Shown: positions 10,151-19,095, numbered from the stretch's first letter. The stretch is DNA of 64,000 nucleotides from Hyphomicrobiales bacterium (GCA_900467685.1 UBQX01000017.1:1-64000); one strand, 5' to 3'. The notes: generated from the letters alone by a model not told the origin. Program-made: numbers and translations.

Positions 10151-10912
10151 ATGAGCATGCCGATTGTCGCCATTCCTGCCGATATCCGTGAACTTGACGG
10201 AACGACCTGGCATATGGTGCAGACGCAGTACGTGAACGCGGCGGTTATCGGGGCCGGGCTTCTGCCGCTGATCGTGCCGGCGCTCGAAACCGGCCATGAC
10301 ATTGATGAAGTGCTCGACCGGGTCGATGGCGTGATGCTTTCGGGTTCACGATCCAACGTGCATCCTTCGCTTTACGGCAAGGTGGCGGAAGAAAAGGACG
10401 GTCCCTTCGATCCGGCGCGCGACGCGACGACCATGCCGCTCATCCGCCGCGCGATCGAGCGGGGCATTCCGCTGCTGGCGATCTGCCGCGGCATCCAGGA
10501 ACTCAACGTGGCTCTCGGTGGTACTTTGGCCAGCGAAATCCAGGAGATGCCGGGTGTCTCGGATCATCGCCGTCAGGATGTTCCCGACCGCGACGTGCAG
10601 TACAAGATCCATCAGACGGTGCGCGTGAAGGAAGGCAGCTGTCTGGCTGGCGCGCTCGGGTCGGGCGAGATCAAGGTGAATTCGCTGCACCGTCAGGCGA
10701 TCTCGGCGGCTGCACCCAATCTGGCTGTGGAAGCCGTTGCCGAAGACGGTACGATCGAGGCCGTTTCGGTGATCGGCGCCAAGGCTTTTGCCGTGGGCGT
10801 TCAGTGGCATCCGGAATATTGGGTGGGGAAGGATGGGCCTTCCAACGCGCTCTTCAAGGCGTTCGGCGAGGCCGTTCGGGAATTCGCGGCTGCGAAGAAG
10901 CTGACGGCTTGA
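10151..10912 (+). CDS. Gamma-glutamyl-gamma-aminobutyrate hydrolase family protein (peptidase C26, PuuD-like)
   Basis: A 253-residue class-I glutamine amidotransferase-type hydrolase. The nucleophile is Cys112 in LLAICRGIQELNVALGGTL, and the His220/Glu222 pair lies in VQWHPEYW. In PuuD, this fold cleaves gamma-glutamyl-GABA in putrescine breakdown; related enzymes cleave folate polyglutamates or similar gamma-glutamyl bonds, so substrate is inferred. No other putrescine-utilisation genes flank it; the upstream gene is the divergent TRAP receptor. A RIME-like repeat follows the stop codon. About 260 bases upstream are non-coding and should hold promoters for both divergent genes. Confidence 0.88.
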   Translation: MSMPIVAIPADIRELDGTTWHMVQTQYVNAAVIGAGLLPLIVPALETGHDIDEVLDRVDGVMLSGSRSNVHPSLYGKVAEEKDGPFDPARDATTMPLIRRAIERGIPLLAICRGIQELNVALGGTLASEIQEMPGVSDHRRQDVPDRDVQYKIHQTVRVKEGSCLAGALGSGEIKVNSLHRQAISAAAPNLAVEAVAEDGTIEAVSVIGAKAFAVGVQWHPEYWVGKDGPSNALFKAFGEAVREFAAAKKLTA

Positions 10913-10956
10913 GAAATGTGTTGAGCTTTAGTTTTCCGAGGGAGCTGCCTGATTCC

Positions 10957-11109
10957 GTCATCCTCGCCCTTGTGGCGAGGATCTGCCACATTGCCTCAGC
11001 CGCTTCTGGAATGGATTACCCGACGCTGGTGCTGCGCGCCCTGCATTCCTGCCAGACCTTCGAGCCCGCAGCTTCTTCCGTAGATCCTCGCCACAAGGGC
11101 GAGGATGAC
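10957..11109. repeat. RIME-like palindromic repeat pair
   Basis: Two palindromes (ATCCTCGCC with GGCGAGGAT at 10960-10982, and the same pair reversed at 11084-11106) flank a 100-base spacer, all inside the gap between convergent genes. The two ends are inverted copies of each other, with GTCATCCTCG outermost. The same plan recurs at 25468-25570 and 48831-48956. Rhizobial intergenic mosaic elements (RIME) have this two-palindrome architecture; the name is applied by resemblance. Confidence 0.75.
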
Positions 11110-11142
11110 GCAGGATATTTGGGCGAGGCCGATCAGACCTAC

Positions 11143-11547
11143 CTACTGCACCGCCGTCAGCGTCAACGCCGCCGAAGGGGGTTCTACGGCCACGTAGCCA
11201 ATGCCGTCGCCGGGGGCGATCATGAGGACCTGCTTGCCGGCCTTGTCGGTCAGCGCAACGCTGCCGTCTGAATTTTCCGTCCAGTTGCGGGCGTTGCTGA
11301 GACCCGGCCAGATGTCGTCGCATCCGGGTTCCGTTTTCAGCGCGAAGGTGCGGGCAGAGGCGAGCTTGCCGCGGTTGACGACGCAAGCCTTGCCTTCGGC
11401 AATATTGGCGACCGAATAGCTGGAGGCCTTGCCAATGGCGGCCGTCTTTGTGGGGTCTATGCCTGGCGTCTGCTGGGGCGAGGGCGCAAGGTAGCTTGCG
11501 GCGGCTCCGGCGATCGCGATTGCCGAGGCGGCGATAATCATCTTCAT
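11143..11547 (-). CDS. AprI/Inh-type metalloprotease inhibitor (Omp19-like) protein
   Basis: A 134-residue exported protein. Residues 1 to about 20 form a signal peptide or membrane anchor (MKMIIAASAIAIAGAAASYL). The remainder fits the Inh/Omp19 beta-barrel inhibitor family: a conserved pair of cysteines (in GKACVV and EPGCDDI), a central NWTENSDGSVALTDKAGKQVL strand pair, and a C-terminal beta-strand. Such proteins block secreted serralysin-type metalloproteases or, for Brucella Omp19, host proteases. No protease gene is adjacent, so the target is unknown. No lipobox cysteine is obvious at the end of the signal. Confidence 0.75.
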   Translation of the reverse strand: MKMIIAASAIAIAGAAASYLAPSPQQTPGIDPTKTAAIGKASSYSVANIAEGKACVVNRGKLASARTFALKTEPGCDDIWPGLSNARNWTENSDGSVALTDKAGKQVLMIAPGDGIGYVAVEPPSAALTLTAVQ

Positions 11548-11739
11548 GCGTTTCTCCTTTGTTTTCGGAGACTATTGCAGACTTGCGCCGTCCCTTGATC
11601 GGCGCGGGATGCGCTGCAAAGCTTTCACATGCATCATAAAAGCATGTTGCGCGCCATTTCCTAACAGAAGTCTAACGCGCAACAGAGATATTAACCGCTT
11701 ATTGAGGTCAGACCATGACCACGATCAAATCGATGCCCT

Positions 11740-12696
11740 TCAGCGCTTGAACGGCGTCTCCGGGACGGGGGTGATCGGGCGTCCAGTCTCAAACCAGGAG
11801 ATGAGGTTCTCTGCCGTCAGGTCGGCCATCGCGTTGCGCGTTGGAACCGAGGCCGAGGCGACGTGGGGCAGAAGGCAGGCGTTGTCGAGCGCGATCAGGC
11901 GGGCCGGGACATGTGGCTCGTCCTGGAAGACATCGAGGCCGGCGGCGGCGATGACCTTGTTTTCCAGCGCGTCGGCAAGCGCCTCTTCATCGACCGTCCA
12001 GCCGCGCCCGACATTGATCAGAACGCCGTTCGCGCCGAGGCGGGCGAGGATATCGGCATTGATCGTCTTGTGCGTCTCCGGCGTCTTGGGAACGATGCAG
12101 ATGAGCGTATCGACGGCCTCCGCTAACTCCTCCAGCGTCGGATAGTAGCGGTAGGAAACGTCCTTGCGCTCGGTCCGCGTGTGATAGCTGACAGGCAGAT
12201 TGAAGGCTGCGACCCGCTGGGCGATTTCCAGGCCGATGCGGCCGAGGCCGTAAATGCCGACGGAGCGGCCGCGCAGCGACAGCGGCGAGAGCATGAAGGC
12301 GCCGTCCTTCTCCCAGCGGCCATCGCGCAGCCAGGATTCCGCGCGGGGCAGCAGGCGGACGGTGTTGATCAGGAGGCCAAGCGTCGTGTCGGCCACTTCC
12401 TCGTTCAGCACGTCGGGGGTGTTCGTGACGATGATGTTGTTCGCGGCGGCATGGGCGACATTCACGCCGTCATAGCCGACGCCGAAATTTGCGACGATCT
12501 CAAGGTTGGGGAGCGCGGCCATCAGGTTCGCCGGCATGCCGTTGAAGGCGGTGGCACCGCGCACCCTGGCGGCAATTTCCGGTGTGACGAGCGCCGGGTC
12601 CGCTCTCTCGATGCGGACGAGTTCGAAGCGCTCTTCAAGCCGTTCGATAACGCGCGGGTGGACCTTGCCGGCGGTGAGGATGGAGACTTTCGACAT
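11740..12696 (-). CDS. D-2-hydroxyacid dehydrogenase (glyoxylate/hydroxypyruvate reductase-like)
   Basis: A 318-residue NAD(P)-dependent dehydrogenase of the D-isomer-specific family. Landmarks are GVGYDGVNV near residue 75, the Rossmann nucleotide-binding loop GIYGLGRIGLEIAQRV near 148, the catalytic arginine in INVGRGWTVDE near 233, the glutamate in LDVFQDEP near 260 and the histidine in LLPHVASAS near 280. The arginine after the Rossmann strand (HTRTERK) favours NADPH. Likely substrates are glyoxylate or hydroxypyruvate. It lies 75 bases downstream of a LacI-type regulator gene on the same strand, which may control it. Confidence 0.87.
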   Translation of the reverse strand: MSKVSILTAGKVHPRVIERLEERFELVRIERADPALVTPEIAARVRGATAFNGMPANLMAALPNLEIVANFGVGYDGVNVAHAAANNIIVTNTPDVLNEEVADTTLGLLINTVRLLPRAESWLRDGRWEKDGAFMLSPLSLRGRSVGIYGLGRIGLEIAQRVAAFNLPVSYHTRTERKDVSYRYYPTLEELAEAVDTLICIVPKTPETHKTINADILARLGANGVLINVGRGWTVDEEALADALENKVIAAAGLDVFQDEPHVPARLIALDNACLLPHVASASVPTRNAMADLTAENLISWFETGRPITPVPETPFKR

Positions 12697-12771
12697 GGAT
12701 TTCTCTGCCTGTTCGGTTCGCGCGGGCTGAGGGCCAAGCCCGTCCGCGCGGGTTCAGGGTTTGCGCCGGGA

Positions 12772-13791
12772 TCAGGCGCGGTGCAGGGGCGCGGTCGATT
12801 GCCGAATGCGCATTTCCGGTTTGATCAGGTGCATGCCGTCCGGCTCATGGCTGCCGGAGAGCTTGTCGAGAAGCGCGCGGGCAGCCAGGCGGCCCACTTC
12901 CGACTGACCGTTCCAGACCGTGGTGAGGCCGGGCGTTGCGATGGCAGCTTCTTCCAGATCGTCATAGCCGGTGACGGAAATGTCGCGGCCGGGCATGAGG
13001 CCGGCGCGCGCAATGCCGTTCATGAAGCCGATGGCGACCAGGTCGTTCCAGCAGACGGCGGCGGTCGGCTTCTGTGGCAGCGACAGGAAATGCACGGCAG
13101 CCTCGAACCCGCCCTGCTTGGAGCGGGGACCGGCGATGCGCAGCGCCGGATCGACCGGGATATTCGCCTTCTTCAGCGCATTGACATAGCCCTGGTAGCG
13201 GTCGCGCCCGGTCGAGGTCTGGTCGGTGCCGCCGACCATGGCGATGGTGCGATGGCCAAGGCCGATCAGGTGATTGGTGGCGAGCGAAATGCCGTAGCTG
13301 TCATCGCCGCGATAGGTCGGCAGATCGAGATTTTCGACCGAACGGGCGACCAGGATGGCCGGCATGCCGTTGTTTTCAGCCAGTTCCAGATCCTCGCGCG
13401 GCGTGCCGATGGCCGGCGACATGATGACGCCGTCGCCGCCGAGCTGCAGCAGGGTCTCGATGAAATTGCGCTGCTTTTCGACCGAGTCGTAGTGGTTCGA
13501 CAGGATGAATGTGTGGCTGGAGCGATCAAGTTCGCTTTCGATCGCTTTGAGAATTTCCGCGTAGAACGGGTTCTGGATGTCGTGCACAACGACGCCGATG
13601 ATGCCGGAGCGGGAGGTTCGAAGGCTGGCGGCGCGGCGGTTATAGATGTAGCCGAGCGCACGCGACTGTTCCTTGATCTTCTCTCGTGTGGCGGCGGCGA
13701 CGAGCGGACTGTCGCGCAGCGCGAGCGAAACGGTGGCGGTCGAGACGCCGAGCGACTCGGCGATCGTAGAAAGCTTGATCTTTTGCGCCAC
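12772..13791 (-). CDS. LacI-family transcriptional regulator
   Basis: A 339-residue regulator. The N-terminal helix-turn-helix reads KLSTIAESLGVSTATVSLALRDSPLV (about residues 6-31) and the hinge helix follows near residue 50 (RRAASLRTSRSGIIGVV). Residues 60-335 form a periplasmic-binding-protein-like effector domain with SVTGYDDLEEAAIATPGLTTV typical of the family. The effector is unknown, probably a sugar or sugar acid. A perfect palindrome at 13925-13943 upstream is a candidate site. Downstream on the same strand is the 2-hydroxyacid dehydrogenase, a plausible target. Confidence 0.9.
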   Translation of the reverse strand: MAQKIKLSTIAESLGVSTATVSLALRDSPLVAAATREKIKEQSRALGYIYNRRAASLRTSRSGIIGVVVHDIQNPFYAEILKAIESELDRSSHTFILSNHYDSVEKQRNFIETLLQLGGDGVIMSPAIGTPREDLELAENNGMPAILVARSVENLDLPTYRGDDSYGISLATNHLIGLGHRTIAMVGGTDQTSTGRDRYQGYVNALKKANIPVDPALRIAGPRSKQGGFEAAVHFLSLPQKPTAAVCWNDLVAIGFMNGIARAGLMPGRDISVTGYDDLEEAAIATPGLTTVWNGQSEVGRLAARALLDKLSGSHEPDGMHLIKPEMRIRQSTAPLHRA

Positions 13792-13924
13792 GTTGCCTCC
13801 CCGACGCTATCCTCACACGGGGTCTGCGCCCCGTTTTCAGATCATCATGCGACGATCTGGTCTCCTCGTGCCGCGCCAGGTTTGCGAAAAGCCGGTTCCC
13901 ACCTCTTCGCCGGGCGCGTTGGTC

Positions 13925-13943
13925 TACTTAAAAATTTTAAGTA
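13925..13943. promoter_or_regulatory. Candidate operator: perfect 19-base AT-rich palindrome
   Basis: TACTTAAAA, a single central A, then TTTTAAGTA. It lies 134 bases before the LacI-type gene and just downstream of the MarR-family gene's stop codon. On the minus strand a possible -35 (TTGCAA) lies 17 bases before TACTTA, so the palindrome would cover the -10 region. It lacks the central CG of most LacI-family operators, so the binding protein is uncertain. Confidence 0.45.
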
Positions 13944-13988
13944 AACTGTTTTAACGGGGCTTGCAACAATTTCAGACGTGAAGTGTCT

Positions 13989-14477
13989 TCAACCTTCGGC
14001 GGAGAGGGCCGCTTCGAGATTGCTGCTGACCTGCTGAAGAAGCTCGAGCAGCCGGCGCATCTGTTTTTCATCGAGATCACGGAAGGCGGCATCCATGACG
14101 GTCGCACCGGAGGTCTCCACATTCGCGAGCTTGGCGCGCCCGTCCTCCGTCAGCCAGACGGTGGTCTGGCGGCCGTCTTCGCCGCCCTTGCGGGTGAGCA
14201 GGCCTTGCGCTTCCATGCGGGTGATCGTGCGGGTGATGGTCGGCGGCTTGACGCCGAGGCGGGTGGCGATGGCGCCGGCGGTCAGGCCATCCTCCTCGCC
14301 GAGCGCGGTCATCACGCCCTCCTGTCCACCATAAAGGCCGACATCGCTCAGCGTGCGGGAGGTGAGGGTGCGGAACTGGCGAGCGACCTGCGCCACCTCG
14401 AAGGCGATATCCGCCGGACTGGCCGACGACTTGCTGCGCTTGCCTTCTTTTTTCTTGTCCTTGTTTTTCTTGGCCAT
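13989..14477 (-). CDS. MarR-family transcriptional regulator
   Basis: A 162-residue winged-helix regulator. A very basic N-terminus (MAKKNKDKKKEGKRSK) precedes the DNA-binding core, with AGAIATRLGVKPPTITRTITRMEAQGLLTRKGGEDGRQTTVWLT shape typical of MarR recognition helix and wing (about residues 75-118). The C-terminal helix (MRRLLELLQQVSSNLEAAL) should serve dimerisation. The ATG at 14477 begins the lysine-rich segment; a longer frame to 14618 would read into the promoter of the divergent creatininase-family gene. That divergent gene, 71 bases away, is a likely target. Its effector is unknown. Confidence 0.85.
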   Translation of the reverse strand: MAKKNKDKKKEGKRSKSSASPADIAFEVAQVARQFRTLTSRTLSDVGLYGGQEGVMTALGEEDGLTAGAIATRLGVKPPTITRTITRMEAQGLLTRKGGEDGRQTTVWLTEDGRAKLANVETSGATVMDAAFRDLDEKQMRRLLELLQQVSSNLEAALSAEG

Positions 14478-14548
14478 CTGCCCGCTTGCCTCCGTGCCGA
14501 AGCACGTTATGACTCCCCTGCACAAAGGGATACCGGAGGTTTCGGGAC

Positions 14549-15331
14549 GTGTCCACGCTGTCGGGAGGCCAAATGGCCGGAAATGACGAACGTATCGCGG
14601 TGCTTCCGCTCGGCGCACATGAGCAGCATGGGCCGCATCTGCCGTTTGCGACCGATACCATTATCGCAACGGGGGTTGCCCGGCGGGCCCAGACGCTGCT
14701 GCCGAAAGATCTCGACGTGATCTTCCTGCCGACCGAGGCGGTCGGCTACTCGATCGAGCATATCGACGTGGAGGGCACGCGGACGCTGACCTATCGGGAG
14801 GCTATCGAGCGCTGGCTGGGCATTGCGGAGCGGCTGAGCGAGGAGGGCATCCGCCGTCTCGTTCTGCTCAATGCGCATGGAGGGAATTCGCCGCTGATGA
14901 CCATCGTGGCGACGGAGGCGCGGGTGCGGTTCGGCATGCTCTGCGTCGCCTCCAGCTGGACGCGCTTCGGAGCGGAAGCGGGTCTCGTGACGCCCGAGGA
15001 AAAGGCGATCGGCATCCACGGCGGGGAGATCGAGACGTCGGTCATGCTGGCGCTGGCGCCGGAGCTGGTGGACATGGAAAAGGCGCGCGACTTTGCGTCC
15101 CGGCAGAGCGACTTCATGTCCGACTTCAAGCATCTGCGGGCCTATGGCCCCCATGCCTTCGGATGGATGATGCGGGACCTCAATGCCGATGGCGTTGCGG
15201 GCAACGCCGCGCTGGCCACTGCGGAGAAGGGGCGGCAGATGATCGACCGTGCGGCGCGCGGACTCATTGAACTGCTGCAGGACGTTGCGCGTTTCGATCT
15301 GTCGCTGTTCGACGCTACAGAGACGCCTTGA
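14549..15331 (+). CDS. Creatininase-family amidohydrolase
   Basis: A 260-residue metal-dependent hydrolase. Metal and active-site motifs are present in order: GAHEQHGPHLPFATDT (about residues 22-37), VLLNAHGGNSPLM (about 105-117) and IHGGEIETSVML (about 154-165). Creatininase relatives open cyclic amides or act on formamides such as in flavin-type cofactor synthesis; which applies here is not readable. GTG at 14549 has GGAGGT 8 bases upstream; ATG at 14573 is an alternative with GGGAGG at short spacing. It is divergent from a MarR regulator and its 3' end overlaps the convergent LysR gene by 17 bases. Confidence 0.85.
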   Translation: MSTLSGGQMAGNDERIAVLPLGAHEQHGPHLPFATDTIIATGVARRAQTLLPKDLDVIFLPTEAVGYSIEHIDVEGTRTLTYREAIERWLGIAERLSEEGIRRLVLLNAHGGNSPLMTIVATEARVRFGMLCVASSWTRFGAEAGLVTPEEKAIGIHGGEIETSVMLALAPELVDMEKARDFASRQSDFMSDFKHLRAYGPHAFGWMMRDLNADGVAGNAALATAEKGRQMIDRAARGLIELLQDVARFDLSLFDATETP

Positions 15332-16220
15332 GCAGCGGGTGACCGGCCAGGAAATCGATGAAGGCCCGGACCTTGGGACTGCGATTGCCGCCGGGCGGCA
15401 TGATCGCGTGTATCGGGAAGGGATCGATGCGGTGCACATCCTGCAGGATTTCGATGAGGCGCCCCTCCTTCAGCGGCTGCGCCACGGTGAGACGCGCCAG
15501 TCGGCCAATCCCGAGCCCGGCCAGCATCATGTCAACGATGACGTCAGCACTATCGGTGACGAGGCTGCCGCCGACCTCCTGCAGGTTCACGCCCTCCGGT
15601 GAGGCAAAGGGCCAGCGCCGGAGATAGGGGAAACCTGAAATCACGATGCAATTATGGTTCGCCAGCTCGGCCGGTGTTTTCGGAAGGCCGTAGCGTTCCA
15701 GATAGGCGGGGCTGGCGCAGATGGCGCGCGAGGATTCGCCGATCTTTCTGGCGACCAGAGAAGGATCGCCAAGCTGCCCCATGCGGATCGCCACGTCCCA
15801 TTGTTCGCCGATGAGATCGACCTGCCGGTCCGCAATGCCGAGGTCGAGGCGGATCTTCGGATAGCGCGCCAGGAAGTCCGGAATGATCGGCCCCAGCACA
15901 TAGCGGCCGAAGGCGGTGCCGGTGTTGACGCGCAGCAGGCCTGAGGGCTCGACAGCACTCGCCATCACTTCCTGTTCTGCATCCTCGACAGCCGTGAGAA
16001 TGTCGCGGGCGCGGGCAACATAGGTCGCGCCTTCTGAAGTGAGCGACAGGCGGCGGGTGGTGCGGGTGATCAGGCGGATGCCGAGACGGGCTTCCAGCCG
16101 GCCGACGAGCTTGGAGATGGCCGAAGGCGTCAGTGCCAGATCGTCGGCAGCCTGCGCAAAGCTTCCCGTTTCCGCAATCCGGCAGATGGCCTGCATTTCT
16201 TTCAGAGAGGCGTCGGACAT
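15315..16220 (-). CDS. LysR-family transcriptional regulator
   Basis: A 301-residue regulator. Residues 1-60 form the helix-turn-helix (AICRIAETGSFAQAADDLALTPSAISKLVGRLEARLGIRLITRTTRRLSLT shape), and residues 90-295 form the two-lobed effector domain. It belongs to the large group resembling DsdC/CrgA-type regulators, with GAxxxGRYVLGP-like and DVAIRMGQLGDPSLVARKI segments. The effector and targets are unknown. Its start faces a small divergent gene at 16340; its 3' end overlaps the creatininase-family gene, so transcription of the pair is convergent. Confidence 0.9.
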   Translation of the reverse strand: MSDASLKEMQAICRIAETGSFAQAADDLALTPSAISKLVGRLEARLGIRLITRTTRRLSLTSEGATYVARARDILTAVEDAEQEVMASAVEPSGLLRVNTGTAFGRYVLGPIIPDFLARYPKIRLDLGIADRQVDLIGEQWDVAIRMGQLGDPSLVARKIGESSRAICASPAYLERYGLPKTPAELANHNCIVISGFPYLRRWPFASPEGVNLQEVGGSLVTDSADVIVDMMLAGLGIGRLARLTVAQPLKEGRLIEILQDVHRIDPFPIHAIMPPGGNRSPKVRAFIDFLAGHPLLKASL

Positions 16221-16339
16221 AGCTGAATAAAATTCACGGATGTGAGGAAGCTTGAGATCATTATCATCTACCGGGAATGAATTAAGATCAAGGCCAATTC
16301 AGGAAATCGGAAGCACAAGGCTTCGCAAAGGAGAGCGAC

Positions 16340-16558
16340 ATGGCCGAGATTGACAGCACCCTTGCAGGCGGGTTCGAACTTGTCGGAGAGATCGATGCAC
16401 CGAAGCGGCGCGCAATCCGCGAGGTGGAGGTCCCGGTCGACATCTGGCCGGGGACGCGCACGGACATGGTAAGCCTGGAGCGTAACGCAGACGAATGGCG
16501 GCGCATGGAGCGCCGCCAGGCCGTGACAAGGTTGATCCGCCGGTTCTTCAGGCTGTGA
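16340..16558 (+). CDS. Small hypothetical protein
   Basis: A 72-residue soluble, charged protein that I do not recognise. It starts at an ATG with AAGGAG 7 bases upstream, which supports translation. The N-terminal half is acidic and the last 25 residues are strongly basic (DEWRRMERRQAVTRLIRRFFRL), suggesting an amphipathic C-terminal helix. It is divergent from the LysR gene and overlaps the 3' end of opgC by 11 bases on the opposite strand. It could be a target of that LysR protein, but this is only inferred from position. Confidence 0.55.
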   Translation: MAEIDSTLAGGFELVGEIDAPKRRAIREVEVPVDIWPGTRTDMVSLERNADEWRRMERRQAVTRLIRRFFRL

Positions 16559-17744
16559 GGGGCGAGAGGCCCGCGGTCGGCGCCGCAATCGTCTTGGCGG
16601 GCTTGGACTTCTTGCGGTTGGCCTCGTCGCGCATATCCAGCCAGTAGGCGGCGATGATCTGGATGAAGAGGCCATTGGCGATCAGCAGCAGGCCGGTTTC
16701 CGGCCAGTTGCCGATGACGGCCATGATGGCCTGGGCGAGCACGGCCAGGACCGTGCCGATCAGGAAGATCGCCAGACCATGGCGACCGATGACGGCCAGC
16801 GGGTTGTCGTGATCCAGTCGGGTGATGCGCGACAGGAACGGCACCGACAGGAAGATATAGACAAGCGCCATCATATGGACGAGGCGCCAGCCGGTGAGGT
16901 AGGTCTTGTCGAAACCGGTCAGCACGAAGGGCAGGCCGAGCGACAGGCTGGAATGTGCGCCGAGGTTCATCACGGTCCACAGCGCCGAGAAGAGGACGAA
17001 GGTGATCGAGGCAGCAAGAAGGCCGGGGCTGCCGCCGATGCGACCGCCGCGAGCGATATGGCGCGCGCCGACATAGCCGATCACGAACAGGAACTGCCAC
17101 GACAGCGGATTGAAGAACCAGATGCCGTCTTCCAGCATGCGCGGCGGGCCGATGCGCCAGGTGCCGGCAATCGCCCAGAGCAGGGCGGACGTGGCAATCA
17201 GGAGCGACGGATTGCGGCGCTCCAGCCAGATCATCGCCGGGGCCATCGCCATCAGCACCATATACATGGGCAGAATGTTGTTATAGCCGAGCTGGTGGCC
17301 GAGCGTCGTCAGGGCGACCAGTCCCTTGGCAGGCGCCTCCATGACAGGACCTATGGCGACCTGCTGCATCAGATCAGGACGCAGGAACAGCCAGGCGGCG
17401 CCGACGAAAATGCCAAGCGTCAGCAGCGTGCCCGTCATGTGGGCCACAAACAGCGTCACCACGCGGCGCCATGCCTTCACGGAAAGCGAGGCGAGGTTCG
17501 TCAGGTCGTATTTCCGGCCATAGGCAAGCGCGACGGCGATGCCGGAGATCAGCACGAAGAGTTCGGAGGCGTCGGAGAAGCCGAAATTCTTCATCGTCCA
17601 GTGTTCCAGCGGCTGGCCGGGAACGTGGTCGATGAAGATCATGAGAAGGGCAAGCGCTCTGAGCACGTCAAGGCGCGTGTCGCGGCGACGTACGGGCGTT
17701 GTCGTCGGAGCAGCTTTTGCGGGCGAAATGGAAATCGCGGACAT
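16548..17744 (-). CDS. opgC: OpgC family protein (cyclic glucan succinyltransferase)
   Basis: A 398-residue inner-membrane protein with about ten hydrophobic segments. The N-terminal RRDTRLDVLRALALLMIFIDHVPG and FGFSDASELFVLISGIAVALAYGR are typical of OpgC, which transfers succinyl groups to osmoregulated periplasmic glucans. In rhizobia and agrobacteria these are cyclic beta-glucans, giving them negative charge important at low osmolarity. The ATG at 17744 is used because AAAGGAG precedes it at 8-9 bases. No glucan synthase gene is nearby. It is divergent from the CobW-type gene. Confidence 0.88.
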   Translation of the reverse strand: MSAISISPAKAAPTTTPVRRRDTRLDVLRALALLMIFIDHVPGQPLEHWTMKNFGFSDASELFVLISGIAVALAYGRKYDLTNLASLSVKAWRRVVTLFVAHMTGTLLTLGIFVGAAWLFLRPDLMQQVAIGPVMEAPAKGLVALTTLGHQLGYNNILPMYMVLMAMAPAMIWLERRNPSLLIATSALLWAIAGTWRIGPPRMLEDGIWFFNPLSWQFLFVIGYVGARHIARGGRIGGSPGLLAASITFVLFSALWTVMNLGAHSSLSLGLPFVLTGFDKTYLTGWRLVHMMALVYIFLSVPFLSRITRLDHDNPLAVIGRHGLAIFLIGTVLAVLAQAIMAVIGNWPETGLLLIANGLFIQIIAAYWLDMRDEANRKKSKPAKTIAAPTAGLSPLTA

Positions 17745-17901
17745 GGGTTGTCTCCTTTCGCCCGACAACGCACGGACGATTCGCTTGTTCCATCATGTTC
17801 ATCCCGCAGCGCAGCAGAAGTGCGTTCGAGTTGTGGCTGCATTGTGAAATTAACATGACAGCCTTACTTTCCGGGTCGTGCCTTTTAATTCGACCCGATT
17901 G

Positions 17902-17931
17902 TTGCGGTCCCCGGCCACGGCGTCCTATATA
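17902..17931 (+). promoter_or_regulatory. Candidate sigma-70 promoter of the CobW/WD40 operon
   Basis: TTGCGG and TATATA separated by 18 bases, about 37 bases before the CobW-type start codon. The -10 is good and the -35 partial. I see no convincing zinc-uptake (Zur) palindrome next to it. Confidence 0.4.
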
Positions 17932-17967
17932 GGCAGCAATTCGAAGCCCTTTCCCCAAAGGTGGATC

Positions 17968-19095
17968 ATGACCGAAGTGCAAGCGACCAAACCCATTCCC
18001 GTCACCGTGCTGACCGGCTATCTCGGCTCCGGCAAGACGACGCTGCTCAACCGGATCCTGACGGAGAACCACGGCAAGAAATACGCCGTCATCGTCAACG
18101 AGTTCGGCGAGATCGGCATCGACAACGATCTGATCGTCGAGTCGGATGAAGAAATCTATGAAATGAACAATGGCTGCGTCTGCTGCACCGTGCGCGGCGA
18201 CCTGATCCGTGTCGTGGAAGGCCTGATGCGCCGTCCCGGCCGTTTCGACGGCATCATTGTCGAGACGACCGGTCTTGCTGATCCGGTTCCGGTGGCGCAG
18301 ACCTTCTTCATGGATGACGACGTCCGCACCAAGACCGAACTCGATGCGGTCGTCGCACTCGTCGATGCCAAGCATCTGCCGCTGCGCCTGAAGGACAGCC
18401 GCGAGGCGGAAGACCAGATCGCCTTTGCCGATATCGTCATCATCAACAAGACCGACCTCGTCTCGCATGACGAGCTGCATCAGGTCGAAGACGTCGTGCG
18501 CGCCATCAACCCGGCCGCCCGCGTGATGTTTGCCAAGCGTTCGGAAGTCGATATCGCCAAGATCCTCGATCAGGGCGCGTTCAACCTCGAAAAGGCGATG
18601 GAGAACGATCCGCATTTCCTCGACGAATACGAGGATCATGTCTGCGGTCCCGATTGCGACCACGATCACGATCATCATCACCATGGCCACGATCACGGCC
18701 ACCACCATCACGACCATGATCATCATCACCACGATCATGACCATGGGCACGACCACCACCACGGTACGCCCTCGGCGATCCACGATGTGACGGTGAAGTC
18801 GATCTCGCTGCGCGCCGGCGAGATGAACCCGGACAAGTTCTTCCCGTGGATCCAGAAGGTGACCCAGACGGACGGCCCGAAGATCCTCCGCCTCAAGGGC
18901 ATCATCGCCTTTACCGGCGACGAGGAACGCTATGTCGTTCAGGGCGTGCACATGATCATCGAGGGTGATCACCAGCGCCCCTGGAAGGAACACGAGAAAC
19001 GCGAAACGCGTCTCGTCTTCATCGGCCGCGATCTCGACCAGGAAAAGCTGGAACGCACCTTCAAGGCCTGCGAAGCGCAGACGGTTGCCGCATAA
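17968..19095 (+). CDS. CobW/COG0523-family GTPase, histidine-rich metallochaperone (ZigA-like)
   Basis: A 375-residue G3E GTPase. The P-loop is [11 protein letters not shown] (residues 15-25), followed by [13 protein letters not shown], the metal-binding NGCVCC motif near residue 70, ETTGLADP, and NKTD for guanine recognition near residue 168. Residues about 230-268 are an uninterrupted Asp/His-rich run, a likely metal store, before the C-terminal CobW domain. Such proteins move zinc (or cobalt) to client enzymes when metal is scarce. Its stop codon directly abuts the start of the WD40 gene, so the pair is one operon. The exact metal is inferred. Confidence 0.92.
   Translation: MTEVQATKPIPVTVLTGYLGSGKTTLLNRILTENHGKKYAVIVNEFGEIGIDNDLIVESDEEIYEMNNGCVCCTVRGDLIRVVEGLMRRPGRFDGIIVETTGLADPVPVAQTFFMDDDVRTKTELDAVVALVDAKHLPLRLKDSREAEDQIAFADIVIINKTDLVSHDELHQVEDVVRAINPAARVMFAKRSEVDIAKILDQGAFNLEKAMENDPHFLDEYEDHVCGPDCDHDHDHHHHGHDHGHHHHDHDHHHHDHDHGHDHHHGTPSAIHDVTVKSISLRAGEMNPDKFFPWIQKVTQTDGPKILRLKGIIAFTGDEERYVVQGVHMIIEGDHQRPWKEHEKRETRLVFIGRDLDQEKLERTFKACEAQTVAA

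Noticed and set aside
12181..13944. 587-codon plus-strand frame opposite the dehydrogenase and LacI genes
   Set aside because: It covers two genuine minus-strand genes and their gap; no motif or start signal.
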